From Sperchopsis tessellata (Eukaryota; Arthropoda; Insecta; Coleoptera; Hydrophilidae): a stretch of DNA of 28,442 nucleotides. Location of the stretch: assembly GCA_033557685.1 (NCBI GenBank), contig JAWQRN010000554.1, positions 1-28,442 of the forward strand. Reading direction: 5' to 3'. Below are positions 10,722 through 20,499 of this stretch, piece by piece; positions within the stretch are counted from its first letter, which is position 1; the number at the start of each line of letters is the position of its first letter. A program made the translations under genes and the position numbers. The notes under the pieces were generated by a model that saw nothing but the letters and a program-made list of their open reading frames with translations, was not told the origin of the DNA and ran no database searches.

Positions 10722-10818
10722 TCAGGAAACGTTAATATTTGTGAAATTACGGAAGAAGTTAAAAATATCTTAAAGGAATTTAGATTTAGTAAAGCACAAG
10801 ATACATCTGCCGTTGTTT
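10722..10818 (+). CDS. GMF: Glia maturation factor (GMF), exon 2
   Basis: Bounded by a TTTTAG acceptor and a strong GTAAGT donor (10819-10824). It encodes 32 residues starting SGNVNICEITEEV and continuing LKEFRFSKA up to SAVV, which matches the N-terminus of GMF (a CD.S..V...L..FRF pattern). It ends with one base (T) that joins TG of the next exon to make Leu in front of KVDREK. GMF is an actin-regulating ADF-homology protein that binds Arp2/3, inhibits nucleation and promotes debranching in the cytoplasm. The likely start codon is at 10647. With the 3' exon the protein is about 140 residues, the usual family length. Confidence 0.85.
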
Positions 10819-11404
10819 GTAAGTATGAATTTTAATGTTTGTCTAGAAAATAATATGGTTTCTAATTATACATATAAATTTGGAGTAGTGCAATACCAAT
10901 TTAAAATAACTCTACATAATTATCTACTTCCTGAAATGATAATTTATGGTTACTAATCATTTCAGTGATTCATATTTATTTAAAAATATATTAATCATGC
11001 CTGCATATTAGTGATTGTTAAAGTTGTTACTGTTAAGTACCCGTATTGATTCGTTACTTTTTGTAAAAGTATCCGTTACATTGTATTTGTTACTTTCAGT
11101 ACTCAGTAATGAAATAATCGAGTAATCTAATAATTCAGTATTCAAGTAATCAAATATTTGAGTTCTCAAGTAATTAATAAATTAAGCACTAAAGTTATCA
11201 AGTAATGAAATAGTATTCGTTATCATACCAGTATTTGTTACTGAAAAACGCTGACTAAGTTTTGTTACAAGATATTTTCTATTGTATGCAGATTTTGTTT
11301 TAGATGTTTAATCATTATTTATGTTGAAAATTATCCATAGATTTCATGGTTGAAATTTTTTATAGAGACATGAATAATACATATATATATATATGGTTCA
11401 CTTT

Positions 11405-12290
11405 TTTGTTCTATTGTAAGCCTACCTATACCAGTAAGTAACTTGCATTGTCTAATTATTATCCGAGCCTGAAAACCTGTGATTAATGCTCTCGTACAGC
11501 GAACTTTCAAGTTGAGTGACACAACCATACTTTCCCAGGAGTTGCTTTACAGCGCTCATGTGCTTCTATCTAATGGATGTAATTTGTCAGATATCAAATG
11601 GTCAGCAAGACATTCTTAGAATTCACCTATCGCTGTCAAAATTACTCTTGAGGTGAATGATTCTGTAGACAAAATTACCTGCATACTAAGAAAATTTGAC
11701 ATCAAAACAGTATTTTCCCCAATACAAAAGATATTGCAAGTTCTTACTTCATCAATATATGTCATCCCATTGCAAAACGAAGTGGTTTATCAGGTACTTT
11801 GTTTCTGTGGTAAGGTCAATGTCTGAGAAATCAAGCGTAAGATTACTACTAGTTTAAAGGAGGACGAATGTTGTAACCTTGTTGAACATATTACTCAAAC
11901 AGCCATGGCTGAATATTGTCATTAAACAGATCATAGTATTATGTTCCAAGATACTAAAGTTTCCCAGAAAATTGAGAGAAGCAATTGAAGTTTATAATCG
12001 CCACAACAACTATAATAGGGACAATGGTTTTCAATTTCCCATCACTTGTAGGATGCCCTGGCTTTATTTCTGTCTTCCTACACTCGATAATATCCATCCA
12101 AATGAAAAGGTGGCAACCTATTGCCCATTCTCCACTGTAGACCTTGCCTATAGTAACAGGACCTGGCTGAGTCCGGATCAGTAATTAGTTGAAATAACAT
12201 CTCTCTCCTTGAAAATGTCTCTTGTAAAGTGGACGAAACGTCAACATTTTTTCATAGCCTCTACACGGCTTCCACACTGTAACAACATTC
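11405..12290 (+). pseudogene. Penelope-like retroelement fragment (RT end + GIY-YIG), family 2
   Basis: The plus-strand frames give VINALVQRTF at about 11480 and VLLSNGCNLSDIKW at about 11560. These are followed by KFDIKTVFSP (about 11690), VVYQVLCFCGKV (about 11782) at the GIY position, MAEYCH, and REAIEVYNRHNNYNRDNGF (about 11970), which is the conserved C-terminal block of Penelope-like proteins. GIY has become VVY and YIG has become VNV, and stops and shifts break the frame. The reverse transcriptase palm is missing, so the copy is 5'-truncated. The motif at 12205-12260 marks its 3' region. Confidence 0.75.
12205..12260 (+). repeat. Penelope-type hammerhead-like motif, family 2
   Basis: CTTGAAAAT, GTCT (12216-12219), loop, GGAC (12231-12234), GAAAC (12235-12239), then GTCAACA. 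It lies just downstream of the Penelope family-2 coding end and closely resembles the copy at 9514-9560. The GTCC side of the stem has mutated to GTCT, giving a G-T pair. Confidence 0.5.
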
Positions 12291-12576
12291 ATAATATAAT
12301 TACAATATATAGGTCTCATTTTTGATGGTACTCTTTTTTGAGAAAATTAATGTTGTCAAGACAAATTAAATGTATGTGCAGAGGAACTTAAAAAGAAGTG
12401 TTTTTTGACAAGGGTTCATAGCTCGATTACTTGTAGATATTAAAAAATAGTTAAAAATTGTCATTTGTTTTAAGGTAATTACAATGAGTTCTTGAATATA
12501 TTTAACTTTAAAATTATTTGAACTGTTTCCCCTTGTAGCTTAGAAATGGTAATAGGTATTTAGTTTCTATTTTGAC

Positions 12577-12826
12577 CATATTATTTTAGTTATAGTAATA
12601 ATTGGAGTATGTTAATAAGGATGGCACTGTTATCCATCCATTGTTGGTGTAGACTTTTTTCTTGGGATCATCAAGCTTTGTTGTAGGATGCAGATCCGTT
12701 GTGGTAAAATGTTTTTTTTTTAATTGGATGTTGCCTCTTTTATATATTGCATTTTGCATTCATGTCATCCATAACACTAAAATACATCCAGAATAGTGGT
12801 GGCTTGTCCATTGGAGCTGCAGTATT
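12577..12826. repeat. Left copy of a 226-250-bp direct repeat flanking Penelope element 1
   Basis: Matches 15445-15670: CATATTA.TTTAGTTATAGTA.TAATTGG, CCATCCATTGTTGGTGTAGACTTTTTT, and an end at GGAGCTGCAGTATT. This copy has about 26 bp extra near 12610. It is itself bracketed by an exact 19-bp direct repeat, TTCTATTTTGACCATATTA, at 12565-12583 and 12825-12843. No coding function is visible. Confidence 0.75.
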
Positions 12827-12896
12827 CTATTTTGACCATATTAATTTATCGAATATGTTGTTGAGGAGTAGGTTTGTCCCATATTATACTTATAGT

Positions 12897-13505
12897 GGGG
12901 GAAGGTCCAAAAAGGAAAAAACCATCTGTCTATAAAATTTTGTTATAATCTAGTAGACCAGTTTCGAGGCATAGCGCCTTATCTTCAGGACAAACTACAA
13001 AAGAAACCGGCCTCGTTAGAGATATAAAATTAAGAATTTACGAAAACATGAACAAAGAAATAATAAAATGTATATGACAATACAGATAAGCAAACAACAT
13101 ATTAAATTTTTTTATAAAATATAATATATATTAAACACAAGACGCAAGAGGCGGCAAGGAAAATGCAGGCAAGTACAAAACAGGAAAAGCAAGACATCCT
13201 GAATGAAAACAGACAAGAAATAATATGAACCTGAAAACAATTGTAAATGATATGCAACCCAATATGCACCAGTTAAAATAAACAAGAAAACAAAATCAAA
13301 ATTTAAAACCTACCTAGTTAATCAAAATAAATATTTTGTCATTGAGTAAAAAGGCAAAGCAACAGATGTACAAACTAATGTAAACGTCAAACGAGGATTG
13401 ACAATTTGAAATACGTATAGTATTAGTATATTATAGTCGGTTATCATTACCAGTGGGACAATTAAAATGTAATATATTTAACACGGAAGACATAAAAGAT
13501 GAAAC
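12897..13505 (-). repeat. Inverted 3'-end copy at the 5' side of Penelope element 1
   Basis: The minus-strand sequence matches the plus-strand element from about 14735 to 15438. It starts at TTTCATCTTT.ATGTCTTCCGTG and includes the ACTAGGTAGGTTTT, TGGTGCATATTGGGTTGCATAT and TTTGTCCTGAAGAT blocks. It ends at GGACCTTCCCCC. About 100 bp present in the right copy (around 14780-14880) is absent or changed here. The structure is the inverted terminal (pseudo-LTR) arrangement known for Penelope-like elements. Confidence 0.85.
12958..12992 (-). repeat. Hammerhead-like motif in the left arm of Penelope element 1
   Basis: On the minus strand: CCTGAAGAT, AAGGC, GCTAT, GCCTC, GAAAC. The stem is GAGGC/GCCTC in the inferred ancestor, with G to A here at the first base. 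It corresponds to the motif at 15344-15380. Confidence 0.5.
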
Positions 13506-13519
13506 TTCGAGTACACAAC

Positions 13520-14810
13520 GTCTATTTAAACTATCTGGATTTGTCATATTAACAGTGTTCCTGTAGAATTTACCAAAATCTTTGATACGTAATTTCATTG
13601 ATTCATCTGACCTTGATGATTCTTCGGCTGATATTATTTATCAGTTATAATGCCTGTGTCTAGACCAAAACTTTTTTAAGTTTAATGAGAAGTTCTACAG
13701 CCAAGTTGATGGTCTGGGTATGGGTAGTCCATTATCTCCCCTTCTAGCTGACAGTTTTATGGATCACTTAGAAACATCTATTGTTTTAGTTGCTAATCAT
13801 TTCTTCAAGCATATTTTCTACTGGTATAGATACGTTGAGGATGTCATTTGTTGCTGGACGGGTGACATCGATTCCCTTTCCGACTTTCTAATCTATCTTA
13901 ATAATCTTCACATCAATATTTCTTTAACCATGAAAAAAGAGTGCGATGGTGTACTCAATTTTTTAGATCTCTCAATTGGCGAAGTTGGTAATAAGCATTT
14001 TTTCAAAATTTACAGAAAACCTTCCCAAACTTCCCACGCTATTTCTTCTAATTCTATGCATTTCCCTCAGCATAGAAAAGCTTTCTTCTCTAGCCACATT
14101 CACCGACTGTTCAGTATTTGTTTGTTACGTGATGACTTTTTTTTTTAATTAAAAATTATTAAACAAATTGCTTTGGGAAATAATTACCGTGTTGATTTTA
14201 TTGATAAAATGGTTTATAAAAAACGCAAATCTTTTCAATTGAGACAGGCTTCTTCTATGCCTTGTCAACAGACTTCTAATTATATTTATTAAAGTATTTC
14301 ATTCATTCCTGTTTTGTCTTTCCAACTAGCTAGATGATTGGAAAAATACTTATAGAATGTTAAGATTTGTTTCAAGTCTTCTTTGAATTCCAAAAGGTTA
14401 TTCGTCGTCAATAAGGATCCAGTTTTAAGTAGATCTGGTATTTACAAATTGCAATGTAAATATTGCCTTGCTGCTTACATTGGTCAGATGGTAGGAACTT
14501 TTCTGTAAGAATCACAGAACATTTGAGGTCGACGAATCCCTTTCGCACTGGTTCTGTTAACGATCGATTCAATTTTGGAATGCATCTTCGCATTAATGAT
14601 CATTCGTTTGATAAGATTGATGGTTTTTATCCTCTTCACTTTTGTCCCGTTGGTAATCTTCTGAATGTTTTGGAAAATATAGATATTTTTAAGGAAAATA
14701 TGTCAAATCCAGATAGTTTGCTCAAAGTTTCATCTTTAATGTCTTCCGTGTTAAATATATTACATTTTAATTATATAATAACAACCGACCCCCTCCAGCT
14801 CTAGATCTTC
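13520..14810 (+). pseudogene. Penelope-like retroelement 1: reverse transcriptase + GIY-YIG endonuclease remnant
   Basis: The RT palm is readable from about 13665: FFKFNEKFYSQVDGLGMGS then PLSPLLADSFMDHLE, then HIFYWYRYVED, CCWTGD, LNFLDLSI, HFFKIYRKPSQT and HRLFSI. This is the standard order of Penelope reverse transcriptases. The catalytic YVDD reads YVED (13831-13842). A frameshift near 14145 (T-run) leads into IALGNNYRVDFIDKMV. The GIY-YIG nuclease starts SGIYKLQC (14434) and AAYIGQ (14473); a +1 shift near 14490 continues as GRNFSVRITEHLR and ends near 14804. The N-terminal part is missing or replaced by the inverted arm. Non-functional. Confidence 0.85.
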
Positions 14811-15438
14811 TCAATCCTAAATACGTTTATTAGGTGTGCCCTCTATATTTCAATTTTGTCATTATTATGACTTCTGACTAGAATTATACTATACTTATTT
14901 CAAATTGTCATTCCTCGTTTAACTTTTATATTAGTTTGTACATCTGTTGCGTGCCTTTTTACTCAATGCATTTTCTCATTTGTTCTTTATTACATTGTCT
15001 TGACTAACTAGGTAGGTTTTAACTTTTGATTTTGTTTTCTTGTTTGTTTTCAACTGGTGCATATTGGGTTGCATATCTTTTACAATTGTTTTCAGGTTCA
15101 TATTACTTCTTATGTATGTTTTCATTCTGGATGGCTTGCTTTTCTTGTTTTGTACTTACCTGCATTTTCCTTGCTGTCTCTTGCAGATTAATTTGTGTTT
15201 GATATATATTATATTTTATAAAAAGATTTAATATGTTGTTTGCTTATCTGTATTGTCATATACATTTTATTGTTTCTTTGTTCATGTTTTCGTAAATTTT
15301 TAATTTTATATCTACTAACGAGGCCTGTTTCTTTTGTAGTTTGTCCTGAAGATGAGGCGGGATGTCTCGAAACCAGTCGACTAGATTAAAACAAAAGTTT
15401 TATAGACAGTTGGTTGTTTCCTTTTTGGACCTTCCCCC
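14735..15438 (+). repeat. 3' end (right arm) of Penelope element 1
   Basis: Contains the coding C-terminus and 3' UTR and ends in TTTTTGGACCTTCCCCC. It is the source-oriented partner of the inverted arm at 12897-13505, and together they could form a stem of about 600 bp in a transcript through the intron. Confidence 0.85.
15344..15380 (+). repeat. Hammerhead-like motif at the 3' end of Penelope element 1
   Basis: CCTGAAGAT, GAGGC, loop, TCTC, GAAAC. Compared with the canonical core (CUGANGA-stem II-GAAA) there is one extra T between CTGAAGA and the stem, so self-cleavage is uncertain. It shares its layout with the other three motifs listed. Confidence 0.5.
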
Positions 15439-15444
15439 ATTATA

Positions 15445-15670
15445 CATATTATATTAGTTATAGTAGTAATTGGATCCATCCATTGTTGGTGTAGACTTTT
15501 TTTCGTGGGATCATCAAGGTTTGTGTAGGATGCAGTACCGTTGTGATAAAATGTTTTTTTTTTAAATTGGATGTTGCCCCTTTTTTATATTGCATTTTGT
15601 ATTCATGTCATCCCACAACACTAAAATACATCCAGACTAGTGGTGGCTTGTCCATTGGAGCTGCAGTATT
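15445..15670. repeat. Right copy of the direct repeat flanking Penelope element 1
   Basis: Counterpart of 12577-12826, ending at GGAGCTGCAGTATT before unique sequence. The pair shows that the Penelope element sits inside or between copies of a pre-existing or newly duplicated sequence. Confidence 0.75.
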
Positions 15671-16590
15671 GTCAAAAAACCGCTGTTGCCCAGTAAAATT
15701 GTCATTCAACAGAGAACAGAAGCCTGTATGCATAACACAGAACTAAGATTCATATACCAACGTCCACTAAGAAACTACCAGCAGTCAGTCAGATTAATAT
15801 TTCAACGAGCTGCATTGGCTCTTGCGCCTTTTCCCTTCAATTAATCACTGACTAATATCAGTGATCTGTGCTCAAATAATATGAATTTTGTGATTTTTGG
15901 TAATGTTTAGGGATTCTGCCAAATTATACCGATTAACATAAATTCGGTACTGTGCTTTATATAGCTCTAGCGTCTACTATAAGTCTAGGAAACAATATTT
16001 ACAGTATTTTTACTTGAGATTTCATGTGTGAAATACAGCTTAAGTTTGTAGTTTTTGTGTTTTTTGTTTAAATTTATATATTGAGTTATTAGATTTTTAT
16101 AAAGACCTAATGGAAGTAATATTCATCTTAAATAATAATGGCTTCTCTAAGCTTACTTATCAAGTGAAATTAGTGGTAAAGAATATGTTATTAGTGTTTT
16201 GGTGGTGAGAAACCACGAATAGATGTAGATGTAAAAGATTTGTTTCACTTAAGTAAAAAATAGAAAATATGAAAATTCTAACTTCCTTGATAGGTATATT
16301 CTCAAATTTTAATCAAATGATTACTGTATTTGTAATAATATATTCCAATAGTCAGTACAGACAAGTAAATGCCCTTTTATAAATTTTTAATATGTAACTT
16401 AATTGGTAATCTTCTGACTACACCCATAATTGTCAGCTAACGACCAACATTGTTTGTCAAGTTTCTTAAAAACAATGTGTGAAGAATACCCTTAGATGTT
16501 ATATCTAACTTCAATGAAAATGTCACAAAAATGATTGCATTACTAAGAATTTGTTGTTTCCTTGGCCGTACATAAATGTGTAATTTTAAT
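15671..16590. other. Intronic sequence without recognised features
   Basis: AT-rich, no ORF of note and no repeat assigned. Confidence 0.3.
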
Positions 16591-16591
16591 A

Positions 16592-16685
16592 TTTGATGAA
16601 AATCAAATATCAAGCAATATCAAGTTCATGTCTGTATTTAATATATCGACTTGGCTGGTTTGCTTGATATTTGATTTTCATCAAA
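16592..16685. repeat. Perfect 26-bp inverted repeat enclosing a MITE end
   Basis: 16592-16617 (TTTGATGAAAATCAAATATC...) is the exact reverse complement of 16660-16685. The 42-nt interior holds a diverged copy of the end of the 9961-10310 element (CATTTAATATATTGACTTGGCCGG there, TATTTAATATATCGACTTGGCTGG here). Only one end of the element remains. Confidence 0.7.
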
Positions 16686-17659
16686 GATTGCATTACTATT
16701 TTTTTGCTGTTTTGAATCTTTTCTTATACAAAACATCAAAATATTTCTTGATGGTAATTCAGTGCGTTCCACGGCCACAATAAATATCTTCAGATTTTCC
16801 GGGAGATAACCGTGTGTTGGCTTTTGTTTTTGCTGACAATTCGTCAACCATGTAGGTGCTAATTATAGATTACCATGTAGCTCTGAAAAGTGTTAGATGT
16901 AGGTTCCGACCTGCTCTAAAAAGTGCTAAGAATATAATAACTTGTAGCTCTCACAATGCTAGTCAAGGAATAAATAAAAAATTTTAATAATGTAATGAAT
17001 AAATAAAAGTAATCGATTATTTTGATTACTGCAACTAACAAGTATTTAAGTAATGAATATATACTTTTCGCCCATCACTACTGCATATGTATAAGGTAAG
17101 TTCTTTATACTGAAAGTGGAGCTGGCTTCATGTCATACAAAAAAAAATTAAGTACACATCCTAATGTACATACTACTGCCAAAAATCTATTCCACTCTTT
17201 GATCGATTATGTTACATTCAAGATAATACATTTCTCAGGTTAGTAGATCAGCGCTTATTATATTGTCACTGTTTGGAATGAGTTTTTGGTCCATAAAGTT
17301 GAGATTGAAAGAGGTTTGCGTAGGAAAAAATAAGTAGAAGTTTTTGGTAAAAATCCTAATAACTAGAAATTACAGTTAGAACAGATAGAATAATTGTGGT
17401 GTTTAAGGTGGTTTCACCACTGTCAGTACTTGTCACACTCACTTACCTGTGGCAAGGTGCATGGGATGAGCCCTTTTTATTTATAAAAATTAGTTTTGGA
17501 TAGAACAAGCATACTGGTAAGCTGATCTCCTAAAAAATTATTAGGAGTCTATAGTTGTACCTATATGTATTTTTTCATGTATGCATTTTATGGATAATAA
17601 ATATTTAGTTTAAACTCATGAAGATCCAAATATGGTTATTAAAGTTTTGATGTTTTTAG

Positions 17660-17982
17660 TGAAAGTTGATCGTGAAAAGCAACAGATAATACTTGATGAA
17701 AAATTGGATGGAATTACCATCGAAGAGCTTCAAGAAAGCTTGCCAAGTCATCAACCAAGATATGTTGTTCTTTCCTACAGACAAGAACATAAAGACGGAA
17801 GAATTTCTTATCCACTTTGCTTCATATTCTATACGCCCAGGGACAGTCACGCTGAATTGCAGATGATGTATGCAGGTACTAAAATAGCTTTACAGAGAGA
17901 AGCTGATTTAGCACGAGCCTTTGAAGTACGAGAATTAGAAGATCTCACAGAGGAATGGTTATTAGAAAAACTCGGCAATTGA
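17660..17982 (+). CDS. GMF: Glia maturation factor (GMF), terminal exon
   Basis: The exon starts after TTTTTAG (17653-17659); its first two bases TG complete a Leu codon with the T of the previous exon. It then encodes KVDREKQQIILDE, a PSHQPRYVVLSY block, GRISYPLCFIFYTPRD, ELQMMYAGTK and finally LTEEWLLEKLGN before TGA at 17980. These are the core and C-terminal helix of the ADF-homology fold as found in GMF rather than cofilin; the KV.R.K, SYPLCFIF and QMMYAG blocks are GMF-specific. The in-frame ATGs at 17632 and 17650 lie in the intron and are not starts. An AATAAA lies at 18089-18094. Confidence 0.93.
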
Positions 17983-18088
17983 CGTTTTAAATACTACATA
18001 ATATTATACTACAATGCAGGCCTACATATGTATATCATTTGACTTTACTTGACTGGTTGCTCAGAAATCATACTGAATTGATAATTAA

Positions 18089-18159
18089 AATAAATTAGAT
18101 GGTGATTGATTTTTAATAGTTAATAAGCATATTACAGTTTTACATTTTTTTTAAATAAA
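18089..18159 (+). promoter_or_regulatory. Candidate GMF polyadenylation signals
   Basis: AATAAA occurs at 18089-18094 and again at 18154-18159, about 107 and 172 nt after the GMF stop codon. Confidence 0.45.
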
Positions 18160-20462
18160 CATAGTTTTCATTTCACATGTATAAAAAGTCTATAGAATTT
18201 TTAGTATTGAAAATTCCTGTTTGTAGAATTTTTGCTATTGCTAATTTTATTATAAACTCTGGATATCATAAAAGTACATCGCTATATAAATTATGTCCAA
18301 AATTTAAATTTTGATTGCGTATAATCAACTGATTAGTTTTGTACTATATTTATCCTTTTAATTTGACAGAAACAATGAAAAATAGTAAAGTTTAATTTTC
18401 CACAACCATTAAGTTTATAGGAAACTGCTATATCCTGCGTTTATTGCATGAACTTTTTAATATATTTATTTGTGGAAAAGAATATGATGTGACAACAAAT
18501 TTAAGCAATAATAATTAGAATGTTTCTTTTTAATCACTATCGGCAAAGACCTTAATAGCAGAATAATCTATATTTTAAAACGAATATCTGTGCCGTCCGT
18601 ATTATACTCTTCTTTATTAGTCAAGTAAAGTTCTATTAAATATATTTACTGTTTTTATAGAAATATCTAAGTTTAAGTAGTTGCATTTTATACAGAGTGT
18701 AGAAGTAATGCATAATTCATATAACTGAATTCTTTATAAAAATGTTTTGGCTTATTTTCACAGGCATTTTTCTTTTGTATCCATTTTTGTGGTTTCATTG
18801 CTGTGGTACCTAACTTTGTTTTTTTAAATGGCACCTATATCTTTTTTCTATTTTCTTCTCTTTCTAAGAAAAATTTAAAAATAATTTAAAATTATGACAA
18901 TCATAAAAATGCATTAAACATATAAACAGCAAATAATTAAAATAAATTATATCAAATTTTCAAACTGGGCTCCATTTACTGCCAATCAAGGGCCCAATCA
19001 ATCTTCAAAGTTTCTAATTGTTTCTTGTATGGTATATGGTGGTATTCTTATTTCAACAGTTATTACCACTTTCAAATCAGTGTGGTTTTATGAATTTTTT
19101 TTTAATTAATAAGTGTTAATTGTTTTTAAGAATTTTTATATACAACCTTACAAGAAAAAGTCAATAACGTAAAGATAAAAATGTGCACCATTCAAAAATA
19201 TATTATATATTCACGAAAAATAAAGTTGATTGGCATAACAATGAATCACAAAAGTCAGAAACAAAAAAAAATTGTTAGCATGTTTGCAATAATAAGCCAA
19301 GACATTTTCAAGAATATCTTACAACAGTGCTGTCAGTGTTTCTATTAGTGAAATAGGATTTTATAATCTATTGATTTTAAATGCAACAACCCAATTTTGT
19401 AGGCTGAGATTTAGTAAAATTAATCAGTACTGTAGTTTGCCTTTCCGAAATCCTGCTTGCCAATATAGAGTTGAATTTTGTAATGTATATATCTATAATA
19501 TTATATATTTTATATCATTTTCATATGTGGATATTGAGGATTTTTGATAATTTTTATTAAATTTGTTAAAAATTGCATTAAAAGTTTATTGAATAAATAA
19601 TAATACGTATAGTACAATATGAGTTGGTACAAGTTATGTTATATAAAACATTTATTGTTATTTACAATTTTTATCAGAATTTGTGAACTACTTTTTGGAA
19701 GCTCCAAATATTTCTACCTTTATTCTGATTTGTTATTCAAATAATTTTTATAATTTATTAATATTTTAAAATGCGGGTCTATCCTTCAGCATAATTTTGA
19801 GTGTAGGCAGTTTACTGGGTCATATTAATCCAGTTAATCAGGGAATGCCAAGTTGGGTAAATTATAAATTTTGCGAACTATTAATCCCAAAAATGTACCC
19901 CTCAAGAAATGTATCTGCTTTATATTGAGAAAGTGTTTTTGAAAGTAACCTATCTACACTAAAAAATATATAATGGAGTACATTAAGTGTACTAAACAGT
20001 TCTTGCAGAACATTTATTGCACAAACTACCATTTTGGAAACAGACAAGACAAACGAGACATTTCCGTTTAAATGGATAGTTGTTTCTATATAGCAAATGA
20101 TACCAGTAATAGTTGTGTTTTATATAATTTATATTAATAAGTAATTGTCTACATATTATAACATATAAAAAACTCTGAGTATAATTTTAACAAAGTAGCA
20201 TAAGGGAAAATACTAGTCTATTAAAAATAAATGACATTTATATTAAATTTATTAAATATCATTTATAACTCAATTTATAGTACATTCCGCTCATTCCGCA
20301 ATTATTCCATGACAAGTAATCATATATTTAATAAATATTGATAATTTTGTTTATTAAAATATTGCTATAACAAACAACTTACCAAATAAATCCTACTACA
20401 AATAATTAAAGTATTATATCATTAGCATTTATATATATACCAAAATAAATATATAACTACAT
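18160..20462. other. AT-rich intergenic stretch
   Basis: No gene, RNA gene or classified repeat was recognised on either strand. Only AT-rich low-complexity runs are present. Confidence 0.3.
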
Positions 20463-20499
20463 TTGTTTTACTTTTATTTTGTGTTTTTTACTCCTTTCA

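Larger units (their letters stand above)
11009..17080. mobile_element. Possible hAT-like insertion enlarged by nested elements
   Basis: TAGTGATTGTTAAAGT begins at 11009 and its degenerate inverse ACTTTTCGCCCATCACTA ends at 17080. The 8-bp word CTGCATAT immediately flanks both (11001-11008 and 17081-17088). Eight-bp target duplications and TAGTG/CAGTG-type ends are hAT hallmarks. Inside each end are sequences rich in GTAATC/AAGTAAT words (about 11040-11260 and 16985-17065). No hAT transposase is seen, so the original would have been non-autonomous. The terminal inverted repeat is only 7 bp exact and diverges quickly, so this is an inference. Confidence 0.45.
10819..17659 (+). other. GMF intron 2, filled with nested transposable elements
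   Basis: 6841 nt, GTAAGT...TTTTTAG, phase 1. It contains two Penelope-like elements, a duplicated 226-250-bp sequence, a MITE-end palindrome and a putative hAT-like frame around all of them. The frame and residue match on both sides (AVV-L-KVDREK) supports its being one intron rather than two unrelated gene pieces. Confidence 0.8.

Noticed and set aside
17632..17659. ATG at 17632 as the start of a short GMF
   Set aside because: It lies upstream of the TTTTTAG acceptor; the family alignment begins exactly after that acceptor, and the missing N-terminus is found at 10722-10818.
17656..17850. Minus-strand frame opposite the GMF exon
   Set aside because: Antisense shadow of a well-supported coding exon.
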